A stretch of 64,000 bases of DNA, from the NCBI GenBank assembly GCA_963989385.1, contig OZ022503.1:92824638-92888637 (forward strand), given 5' to 3'. A program made the position numbers and the translations under genes. The notes beneath the pieces were generated by a model. It was given only the letters and a program-made list of their open reading frames with translations. It had not been told where the DNA came from and searched no databases. The stretch comes from Ctena decussata (lineage: Eukaryota; Mollusca; Bivalvia; Lucinida; Lucinidae). Shown piece after piece: positions 40,999-50,236 of this stretch (position 1 is the first letter of the stretch; the number at the start of each line of letters is the position of its first letter).

Positions 40999-43900
40999 AT
41001 GTTGACTTTTGTTTTGTTTTTCCTGTTTTTACACCTTAATTTGACTCGTTTAACCGCACTGAAATTGAAACACAAGGCTGACGACTGCAATGGAATCGGC
41101 TGTTTTCCACAGAAATCGACAATACCGCACGGTAAGATTATTGTCTCTTTCTCCCGACAAAGGAAGGACTTTTTGACTGACGTTCCACAGTCAAAAGGAG
41201 GCTACTGTTTAGAAATTTTTTCTTTCCTTTACATTCATTTTCTCAAAGTTTATCATTAATATCGATCAACTCTCCGTTTTAATCTTTGTTCGTTCTTTTC
41301 ATGTTGCCTTAAAACATGTTTTAAGCACTAATCAATGATTAGTGTTGTAAAATATACGATAACTAAAAGTTAGTCTGTGTTTTTAGGCGACGTGAAATTG
41401 GGCCTTAGTGTCAGTTTTTTATTTATTTATTTTTTCTCGTTAATTCTTTTAAAACAAGGAAAAAAATTCTACCTGACATCGGACGTTCTCAACCGTGATT
41501 TCTCCCAAACTCTACCTCAATCTTTTTTTTCTTCATTCATTCCATGGTTTGTTCATGAAATGATCAGTAAATATTTTCTTTTTCAAGCAAATCTCTTGGA
41601 CAACTGCAAGAAGGTATACACGATTGACACCGCCGTATCAGTGACGCCAACCAGGTCAGTCTTGATTCCAATACAACCATGTCTGACATGTGATATGAAG
41701 TTGCAGACGACTCGCAGAAACCAAACTGCGACTGTGATTATTGACACTCTCGGAATTCAAGCTGCCACAGCCGGAAAATGTCAAAGAATACGACTGGACA
41801 TCTTTGATGGTTGGACACCGTCTGATGAAACTTTATTATCAAGTATGAATTACATGTATTATCAAAGTCAAAAAGATCATGTAAATTTAATATTAAATCT
41901 GGTCTTATAAAAGATCGAAGAATCGCTAATACCGGGTAATATACTCATAAGTCGTAGGCTTCAATACTTTTTTCATTTATCAATACATGTATCTCTTGGG
42001 AGAAAAGAAGGCAATGATGTTGCATAAAGAATTTCGACATAATCCAGCTTCAGATCTAAACTGTTCAAGGCATGTCCTCTAATTTCGGAAACTAAAACTT
42101 GATTTGGCCAAGTGATGAGCAGCCATAGACATTGAAGTAATGTGCCTGAAATGCGCGTCGGCTGTAACTAGATCTAAACCAAACTTTAATTGGTCAAGAG
42201 AACTTTCCCTGCAGGCAACGTTCTCGTTCGACGTTGAAATAATTGTTGATACAACGTCGTGTCTAAGGTGAATGGGTACATTTTCAGGGGAAATAACTCT
42301 GTCGTTTTCAGATTTGCATCCCTCCTTAATGGGGTTAACTATTGATAGAAATAATTTGCTCATCGTGTAGCAAAGTTTTTTCTTTTTACAGTAGCTTCCA
42401 TTTAGGAAGGGCTTCATCGTTCACGACCATAGAAGAAGCCACATTTTTCCTCCTCCTCTTGTAAATTTTGTAATGAAAATAACAAATAGAAAACATAGGA
42501 GTGTATCCATACACATTTAATGTCGTAATAATGTCGATGCAGTCGAGATTTTACCGACGCTGACATGACGTTTCTTTCACACAATGGGAGTCGCGTTAGT
42601 CGAAACCTCCATAAGTCAGTCTCCCGTCCTCACCATATCTTATTTCTCCTATTTGCTTTCTTAGACAAAAATGATGTCAATGCAGTCGTACGTTTTACCG
42701 ACGCTGACATGACGTTTTTTTTTTTTTTCACATAATACTCTAGCTTAAAACCTCCGTTAAGTCAGCCTCCCATCCTCACCAAGACTTTACTTCCCTATGC
42801 ATTTTCTTTCTTAGACAAGAATGGTATCTGTGGCAACGACCTGCCTCATCAGAGCTTCCAGACAAGCAACAACACACTGACCATACGGCTGAAAACATCC
42901 TGTTCACCACGATCTATACAGTTTGGAACCTTTGAGATCATAGTGGCTGCAACCGAGAAAGGTAAGTAGGGGAGAGTCGGGTAACTTCGGACAGGCGGGT
43001 AAATTCGGACATACCATTGCAAACAGTGAAAATCCAGATGAGACGGCTCATAATGAGCCGTCTCATCAGGATTTTCACTGTTTGCCCGGTTAATTTTGTT
43101 TTAATTCCAAAGAACTGACATATAAAGGAAACAATGTCAGTGTCCGAATTTCCCCCCCCCCGGAAATTCGGACACTGACATTGTTTCCTTTATATGTCAG
43201 TTCTTTGGAATTAAAACAAAATTAACCGGGCAAACAGTGAAAATCCTGATGAGACGGCTCATTAGTGAAAATCCTGATGAGACGGCTCATTATGAGCCGT
43301 CTCATCTGGATTTTCACTGTTTGCAATGGTATGTCCGAATTTATCCGACTCTCCCCCACCAACGTTACGTTAAATGGTCAGACACAGCAAGCTGTTAAGG
43401 TGAATGGGTACACTATCAGGGGAAGAAACTCTGCCATTTTTTGTCTCCCTTCTCATTACTGATCGACTTTTTTAAGAAAAGTACATCCTGTTTGAAAGGG
43501 TCTAGTCGTCCAGAGAAGCAAACAGGAAGACATAAAAACTGCTCCCCTTTGTAAAAATAGCAGGAAAACACGGAGATGTAGACATACACTTTAAGAAGCA
43601 GTCTGATCGAGATCTGCAATCCCAACTGCAATCCCATTGAGAATAAAACGTTGGAACCTTTTGGGCGCCACACGACAAAAGCAACAATGTGGTTGTCCTC
43701 CCAGTGCAGACTCAGATCAGCCTTGGAATCAAACCAGTCTGAGCAGACTCTTCGCTAAGCACTTAAAGTGTAGCTAAGGGTCTAAGCAAGCTCCATGCGG
43801 ACAGCGAAGACTCTGATCAGACTGGGTGGATGCCCTGGCTGATCTGAGTCTGCGCTGGCCGCACAACCACTTTGTTGGTTTTCTCGTGCCGCGGCTCATT

Positions 43901-45678
43901 TATGCAAATACATTAGAAAGTTTAAATGTTATGTGCGTGCTGGTATATATTTACAAACACATGAAATATCCAGTGACAAGACAGAGGGACTTGACGGATG
44001 AGCCCGCCAAAGGTTGGGGGTGGTCGTGGTCGGGCGATGGTGCCGGGTAACTTTTAGTGCTGGGGCATCCTAATTTGGAAAATAGCAGGGCAAGGGCCTA
44101 CTGTGCTAGCAGTAGGTGCGTTTGGGGCTCGTTTGGACATTTTTCTCCCCTGTCATATCTCTTTTCTTTCTCCCTCTCTCTCTGGGAGATGGCTTGCAAT
44201 AGACTGGAATACTGTCTCAGAGAGGTCTTAAACCAAATAAAAGCATCTTAAAAGACTGCGTTATACCCCGCCAAGGGCAATAACTCCATCAGAAGACATC
44301 GAAAACTGCCCATTAACAATCCCAACCAAGATCTTCCCATGAGCAATGCACATGCCAAGTTTGGAGAAAATCTGTTAATAAATACTCAAGTTATCGAACG
44401 GAAACGAAGTGCTCACGGACGGAGAGACGGACGGACAGACGTACGTACGATGGACGGACGGACACACGAACAGCCAGCGGGAAAACATAATACCCAGCCA
44501 CTAACGTGTGGCGGGGTATAAAAACAATTAATCAACCAACCAATCGCCAAAGGTATATATAACCACAGAACACAATGTGCATCTTCAGCCCCAGCTTCAA
44601 TCTCGGCCGCTACAAAAAGTTAATACGAGAATGTCAAGTCGTGGAATGTACATGCATCCGAACGTACAAAAGCACACTGACCTGAACATTTCATGCTTTT
44701 TGCATTGGAGGCAGGGTAATGGGTGGGGGATGGGGGGAGTGCATAGAACATAAAGGTATCTCAATATTAATGGAAAGAGACCACCACATATGAGTTTTAT
44801 CAACTTTCTGCTACTGTAATTATTCTGAGGTTTGCAGAAGTTGTTTTAATCATTTGGCAATGTCTTAGATTCCTTCCGCAAGAATTCAATTGTTTGCCTC
44901 CCACAAACTTTCTCTCATTTGAACACGCGAGACAAGCTTTATTTTTCATTTCTATTCAGTACTAAAATTTGACCTCAAAAATTAATCTAAACCAAGCATG
45001 GAAATTTTATAACCTCAACGCCAGAGCAACATTTTGCTCAGATACTTCTGTACCAAAACATGTAGTTTATACATAAGCCGCAACATGAGAAAACCAACAA
45101 AGTGGCATGTGCGCCAAGTAAAAACTCAGATCAGCCTGGGAATCCACCAAGTTTGATCAGTCTTCGCTGTGTGCTTCAAGAGTAGCTAAGGGTCTAAGCT
45201 AACTCCCTGTGGACAGCAAAGACTCTGATCAGAATGGTCAGATGCCTGGGCTGATCAGAGTCTTCACTGGGCACACATGCCACTTTGTTGGTTTTGTCAT
45301 GTCACGGCTCACATGATCTTTATAGTTTAGTTGCAATAAAACGAATTTTATGATAATTATCTGTAAAGTACAACAAAAAGTTAATAAATCTAACAAACTA
45401 AGTTTTTTATTGTTTCAGCAGCTGAAGCTTGTCCTGGTCAATTTCAATGTGGAACAGGGCAGTGTCTCAACAAGAACAAAGTCTGTGATGGATTCTCCCA
45501 GTGTCCCGACCAGTCTGATGAGAGTGGTTGCCATGGACACCATAGACGGCATGGTGTACCATCCTGGCTAGTAGTGATTTTCATCATAATCGCTGCAGCT
45601 TTGTTTGTCCTATTCCTTGTGACAATGGCTGTAGTCTGTATAAAATATGTCTGTGATAATGGATATACTCGAGTATGA
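40999..45678 (+). CDS. CUB-LDLa single-pass membrane protein, copy 2 (complete)
   Basis: Four exons: 40999-41131, 41588-41842, 42815-42961 and 45419-45678; 795 nt, 264 residues plus stop, with each internal junction after the first base of a codon. Exon 1 gives a signal peptide, [20 protein letters not shown]. Exons 2-3 give a CUB-like domain with [51 protein letters not shown] and GTFEIIVAA. Exon 4 gives an LDLa repeat, [20 protein letters not shown] and [10 protein letters not shown], then a His/Arg linker, the helix [19 protein letters not shown] and a short tail ending NGYTRV. Exon phases match copy 1, and the third exon is exactly 147 nt in both genes. Probably a cell-surface receptor or adaptor; ligand unknown. 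The exon 4 acceptor CAGCAG could use either AG. Confidence 0.88.
41843..42267. other. CUB-LDLa gene 2 intron, nothing recognised
   Basis: Unremarkable sequence between exon 2 and an H-family repeat. Confidence 0.45.
42268..42518. mobile_element. Dispersed H-family repeat
   Basis: Starts TAAGGTGAATGGGTACATTT, TCAGGGGAAATAACTCTGTC and ends AGTGTATCCATACACATTTA. The ends TAAGGTG and CACATTTA are inverted-like. Related copies are at 43397, 48180 and 59809. Confidence 0.7.
42520..42814 (+). repeat. Tandem duplication that includes a copy of the exon 3 splice acceptor
   Basis: TTACCGACGCTGACATGACG occurs at 42551 and 42695 (144 bp apart). The CTTTCTTAG at 42656-42664 followed by ACAAAAATGATGTC duplicates the true CTTTCTTAG at 42806-42814 followed by ACAAGAATGGTATC of exon 3. 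Using the upstream acceptor would lead into an in-frame TAA. Confidence 0.8.
42970..43357. mobile_element. Nested palindrome ~390 bp: foldback element carrying a D-family hairpin in each arm
   Basis: The left outer end GGGAGAGTCGGGTAACTTCG and right outer end GTCCGAATTTATCCGACTCTC are inverted. Each arm then contains GCAAACAGTGAAAATCC plus GAGACGGCTCATAATGAGCC, then GGTTAATTTTGTTTTAATTC and AACAATGTCAGTGTCCGAA, meeting at a C-run at 43152-43161. The right arm has an extra 26 bp copy of TTAGTGAAAATCCTGATGAG. The element starts 8 bp after the exon 3 donor. Confidence 0.92.
43397..43606. mobile_element. Dispersed H-family repeat
   Basis: TTAAGGTGAATGGGTACACT, AGGGGAAGAAACTCTGCCAT, TCCCCTTTGTAAAAATAGCA and ACATACACTTTA. 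About 210 bp, in the last intron of CUB-LDLa gene 2. Confidence 0.75.
43663..43898. mobile_element. Foldback MITE, B family copy 6
   Basis: GGGCGCCACACGACAAAAGC at left is altered; the right end TTCTCGTGCCGCGGCTCA is kept. Arms AACAATGTGGTTGTCC and GCACAACCACTTTGTT. Confidence 0.88.
44028..44235 (+). mobile_element. SINE-like element, third family, copy 2
   Basis: GTGGTCGGGCGATGGTGCCG, GGGTAACTTTTAGTGCTGGG, AAGGGCCTACTGTGCTAGCA, CTCTCTCTCTGGGAGATGGC and GAATACTGTCTCAG. It matches 40243-40470 throughout but lacks the AACC tail. Confidence 0.7.
44262..44520. mobile_element. TIR element ending TTATACCCCGCCA / TGGCGGGGTATAA
   Basis: TTATACCCCGCCAAGGGCAA at left and GTGTGGCGGGGTATAA at right are inverted; the interior has a GGACGGACGGACAGACG-type tract. 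Related to the right boundary of 34540-35335. Confidence 0.72.
44521..45074. other. CUB-LDLa gene 2 last intron, nothing recognised
   Basis: No element recognised in this segment. Confidence 0.45.
45075..45311. mobile_element. Foldback MITE, B family copy 7
   Basis: TAAGCCGCAACATGAGAAAA at left and TTGTCATGTCACGGCTCA at right. Diverged but complete; ends about 107 bp before the last exon of CUB-LDLa gene 2. Confidence 0.88.
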
Positions 45679-46069
45679 ACAAATGCAAAGGTAGATGCAG
45701 TTGTGCATTTTTAGCAGCAAAGACTCACACCAGACTGACATTTGTGGTGTATATTGTAGTTTGTTGATGCAAAGTAATATGTAAAAATCTTATCCTCACA
45801 AGTCAAGGTATGCTTCATGCCAGAATATATTTATATTAAGAACAATATCCTATATACAGCCCAATTAATTCTATCGCTTGGACTGGCATGGCGTATGGTT
45901 CTTTGTATGAGCTGGTATGGATCATACAATGACTGGCACTGCTCACAATTGTTTACTTTGTATGTAAGGGGTTGAATAAGGAAGACTGATTAGACAGCAT
46001 GGATGCACAGGCTGAGATAAGTCTGTATATACATTTTGCTTTACATGTTGTATTGGGTCCAGTCAAATA
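45679..46069. other. 3' UTR / downstream of CUB-LDLa gene 2
   Basis: Follows the TGA at 45676-45678. No clear poly(A) signal found here. Confidence 0.4.
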
Positions 46070-46935
46070 CCTTATCATGCAACATATATAGACTGACATG
46101 AAATGAGCCATATCTTATCATTCAAAATATGTAGACTCACAAGTGAAAATGGGACATTGCTTATCTGTGTCACATGAGAAACTGGGATGGACAGCTTTTA
46201 TGCAAAGTGCGCTTACACTTACATGAGAAAATGAAACACCTATCATGTAAAAAAAAGGTAGACTTGCATAGGAAAATGGGACTTTAAGCTTATCATGATG
46301 AATAGGTGAACTCACGAGAAAATGAGATGTATAGCCTCTCATGCAACATGTGAACACTCACATAAGGAAATTGGACATACAGCCTATCATATAACATGCA
46401 TGGGTTCACCTCAGCAAATATGAGACCTACAGCCTACTGTGTGACATGTGCAGACTCAAATGACATGTGCAGACTCAAATGAGAAACTGGCACTTATAGC
46501 TCAATCTTGCAACATGTGTAAACCCACAAAAAATATACCTATCATAGCCTTTCTTGAAAAATGTGTGAACTCACACGACAAGAAAGACCAACAGACTATC
46601 ATGCAAAGTGCAGGACCTGGTAAGAAAAAAGAGAGTATAGTTCATTATGCAAAATTGTGAAGATTCACATGTAAAATTGGACTTATAGTTTAAGCAAAAT
46701 ATGCAGACTCTCATAAGAAAATGAGACTTAAACATCATCAAGCAAAATATGTCGACTTTCGTGAGAAAATGAGACATATCTTATCCTTCAAAATATGCAG
46801 ATTCACATGAGAAACTGGAGCTTTTAGCCTATTGTGCAAAATGTGTAGACTCATTAGAGAAAATGGAACAGTTAGCCTGTCAGGCAAAAAAAAAAAGCAA
46901 AAAATATACTCATATCAGAAAATGGGACTTAACTT
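46070..46935. repeat. Degenerate minisatellite, ~55-65 bp period
   Basis: At least a dozen units share the order CATGCAACATGT, AGACTCACATGAGAAAATG, GACTTATAGCCTAT. Unit length and sequence drift along the array. The open frames of 68-79 codons on the minus strand arise from it. Confidence 0.8.
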
Positions 46936-47538
46936 ATCTTTCATTCTGAGTGTGTGTGTGTTCAAGGTTTAAATCTTCTCTACAGCAAGGGCACTGGTAT
47001 GTATTTAAAGAAAGAAGAGAAAGAAAGTTCCAGATATGTAGGAGATGAAAGGCTAGAAGGGCAACCCAGCCCAGAGGGGACAACATATTGTATAAAAATT
47101 AATTGTGTCATACTAACAGCAATATGAGGTTGTTTAGATAGTTTGTACAGACCCAGAATGCCAGACTACATAGCACTTCTGAAAACAATTTATTTGTTCT
47201 AGCAGCAAAAGGAAAAAATAAATGAACAAATGCAATAATGAACCTTTTATAATATATGACACCTGAAAATATGTCTACAAAATTTCACATTTCAACGACA
47301 ATCAAAATACATGTATACTGAATCTCTTCTTTGTATAGTTCCAAGGACCTTTAAGTGACTAGCCCATTTACTGACAACTCTACTTGATATGTAATAAACT
47401 TTTGAACTTATATGATACCTGTTTGTAGTTATATTTCCATTGGTGAACTTGTTTGGGTTTACTAGTATGACGTTCATTGTGGGAATACGAACCTTAGGCT
47501 ATATATGCCAACAGTGGACACTCAAATCAGCTTCCAGG
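46936..47538. other. Intergenic, nothing recognised
   Basis: AT-rich, between convergent gene ends; possible AATAAA near 47217. Confidence 0.4.
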
Positions 47539-47690
47539 CCCCAGTTATTCAAAACTAACAACATCGTTAGTTAACGATTTGTTAAAATTTCAAACTTTAG
47601 TATCTCCAAATGCCAATATTTTTTGTTGAAAAAATGAGAGAAGCTTTTACACTGCATAATTTAGTTTTGTGTAAATAAAGCCATCCTAAA
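47539..47690. mobile_element. F-family fragment
   Basis: GGCCCCAGTTATTCAAAACT, AACAACATCGTTAGTTAACG, TTTGTTGAAAAAATGAGAGA and AGCTTTTACACTGCATAA match parts of 55701-56432. The right end is absent. Confidence 0.6.
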
Positions 47691-47699
47691 CTAGTAACT

Positions 47700-48179
47700 T
47701 TTTATGACAGTTGGAAATTACAGAATGAAAACAGTGTATCACTAAACTTTGTTTGCAGGGTGTATACATATGCTTTAATATGAACATGTTTGATAGATAT
47801 AAAACTTTGAAAAACAGTCTCCAAAATTGCAAGAAATATAGTTTATGAATTTAATTTTTATGAGCATAAATATATACTGCAATTCAAGTAAACTTAAAAG
47901 TTTGGCCATATATATGCGAATATGCAAAAATATGTTAAAAGTCAATAAGTAAATCTATTTAAATGTTAAAGAGATGTCATTGCAGCAACAGATGCAGATG
48001 GCTTCTTAATGACATGACAGATGGTATCACCATTTACAGCAGTTAAAACAAACCAGCATGCACAGAGAAACAGAGAGAAATCAGAAATATCAACACTACA
48101 GTCATAATAAATATATATTCTTCAGCTATATAATAAATTCTGATAAAATCACATTAAACAAAATGTTCATGCTTGGGAG
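47700..48179. other. Intergenic, nothing recognised
   Basis: No repeat or coding feature recognised. Confidence 0.4.
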
Positions 48180-48588
48180 CAAATTCTCCCCTTTTAAGAG
48201 TTGACCCCCTTTGGAAGGGCTTGGTTGTTCATGTAAGCAAACAGGCCCTGAGGTTATAAAACTTGAGTACATTCTCAAACTCAAAATAAAGCACACTGAT
48301 TGGCTACTTACGAGCATGATCTGGCCCAGAGGTTATAAAATTTGAGTACATTCTCAAACACAAAATAATGCACACTGATTGGCTGCTTCCGTGCATGTGC
48401 TCAGAAGCAGCCAATCAGTGTGCTTTATTTTGATGTGCTCGGAAGCAGCCAATCAGTATGCATTATTTTGAGTTTGAGAATGTACTCAAATTTTATAACC
48501 TCTGGGCCACCAGGGCCAGATCACAAAAATGTTTCCCTTTGTAAAAATGGTGGACAAGATGGAGAAGTAAATAGTACACCTTAAACAA
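48180..48588. mobile_element. H-family repeat interrupted by nested C-family MITEs
   Basis: The left part (TTGACCCCCTTTGGAAGGGC, AAGCAAACAGG) and right part (GTTTCCCTTTGTAAAAATGG, GGAGAAGTAAATAGTACACC) form an H copy. Between them, 48247-48509 is C-family sequence. Confidence 0.7.
48247..48509. mobile_element. Foldback MITE, C family copy 1 (compound)
   Basis: GAGGTTATAAAACTTGAGTA, AAAATAAAGCACACTGATTG begin twice (48250 and 48331) and the reverse arms AGCCAATCAGTGTGCTTTAT and TACTCAAATTTTATAACCTC close the structure, with an extra AAGCAGCCAATCAGT copy. The doubled arms suggest insertion of one copy in another or replication slippage in a hairpin. Confidence 0.85.
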
Positions 48589-48599
48589 GAAACCTGACC

Positions 48600-48825
48600 G
48601 CTAGGTTATAAAATTTTTTCATGCTCAACTCAGCCAAGCATGAAATCAGCAGATTACTGACAAGTACAGTTGTTTCCACGCTCAGTTTAGCTGAGTATGG
48701 AATTTTCTCTGCTTATGGATATGAAAATGCCAACATTAGATGGCATTTTCAAATTTATCAGCAGAGAAAATTTCATGCTCAGCTGAGTTGAGCATGAAAA
48801 CAGTTTTATAACCTCGGGGCCTGAT
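48600..48825. mobile_element. Foldback element with GCTCAACTCAGC arms
   Basis: AGGTTATAAAATTTTTTCAT, CATGCTCAACTCAGCC at left; GGCATTTTCAAATTTATCAG, GCTGAGTTGAGCATGAAAAC, TTTTATAACCTCGGGGCC at right. The terminal TTATAA phrase is shared with the C family. A related pair of arms lies near 51855-52075. Confidence 0.7.
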
Positions 48826-50045
48826 CAATCAGACTAGTTCATTTAAGATGTATGGATACACCTGTAACAAGGCTAACTCTAACCTGATAGTATTTGTATA
48901 TCTTCACAAAGGGGGTACTACCCTTAACTAGAGAAGTGAGTGGGAGCTCACGTATACCAGTTGGGGCAGGGGTCAGTAATTTATTAAGGACTTTAATTAT
49001 TTCTGAGTTTTGTGTTAAACCTTTTGGATTGTTCATATATTTGTAACCATATGTCAGATTCTTTTCATATTTCGTTCACTATATCTCTATAACATTACCT
49101 TAACTATTCAATGCTAAGCAGCTTCTAGGTGGGACCAGGGGTCAATAAATAGGACTTGGTTTGTGTCAAAAATTTGCATTAAATCTTTTTTATTGCTCAT
49201 ATTTGTATATTCAAATCATATTTGGTGCATGGTATCCACAATATTATCTTTGATATGCAATGTCTAAACATTGCGGTCAGGCCTCTGGATGGAGCCAGGG
49301 TTTAATAATTAGGGCTTACTTTGGCGGTGGCGCTGATCCCACAGAGGTCTGACCCCAACACTTTGCATTTCATACCAAAGATAATGCTACAGAGATATTT
49401 TTATGTGAATATGAAGAGAATCTGATATGTGGTTACAGAAAAAAAAAGTGATCCAAAAGATTTAACTTAAAACTTTGATGAATACTAATTATTGACCTCT
49501 GGCCTGACCCAGGAACTCAGATATTTCACATCAAAGGCAACATTACAGACATATCATCATTCATTTATTTGTTTGTCCATTTGTCTGTCCATTAACTTTT
49601 AGGTCAAAGTTTTGTGTTAAACCATTCAAATTGCTCATATCTCTGTAACTGCTAGTCAGATTCTTTCTATCATATAAAAAGAATCTGATAAACACAGAGA
49701 TATGAGCAATCCAAATAGTTTAACATAAATCTTTGACAAATACCAAGTCCTAATTATTGACCCCTGGCCCCACCCAGGGACCTGACCCTACAGTTCAGAC
49801 ACCTTACTTCGAAGTCAATGCTATAGAGATATCATGAACTAAGTATAGAAAGAATCTGACTAGCAGTTACAGAGATATGAGCAATTTAAAAGGTTTCACA
49901 CAAAACTTTGATGTAAAAGTTAATAAGGGACAGAAGAACAGACAAATAAATGAATGAATGAAAGAACAAACCAAAGAACAAACAAATGGACAAATGAACG
50001 GACCAACAGACGTCATGACAACTATATACCCTCTGATATACTTTG
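48826..50045. repeat. Alternating-orientation repeat cluster
   Basis: The phrase AACCTTTTGGATTGTTCATA and its reverse complement (AGATATGAGCAATCCAAATA) occur at about 49015, 49440, 49625, 49700 and 49880. Also repeated are GTTACAGAGATATGAGCAAT, GACTTGGT/ACCAAGTCCTAAT and the CCAGGGGTCAATAAT theme in both orientations. It ends CTATATACCCTCTGATATAC. The arrangement is several inverted copies of one ~200 bp unit. Confidence 0.65.
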
Positions 50046-50236
50046 TATGTCAGGGGCATAAAAAAAGCAGACTTCTGTTAAAGTTGTCTCCCTTGCAAAA
50101 CTGCCAACACAACCAAGGCTATGTAGCAACTCACCCTAAAACATATTAAAGGCTACTATTTGATATGTATAAACATGTATATCACAGTAATGGCAGTATG
50201 TTTAAATCCCCATATTTCAGAACCATATAACATTTA

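Noticed and set aside
46118..46777. Cys/Ser/Phe-rich small secreted proteins on the minus strand
   Set aside because: The repeated peptide pattern is created by the minisatellite period; no signal peptide or stable frame spans the array.
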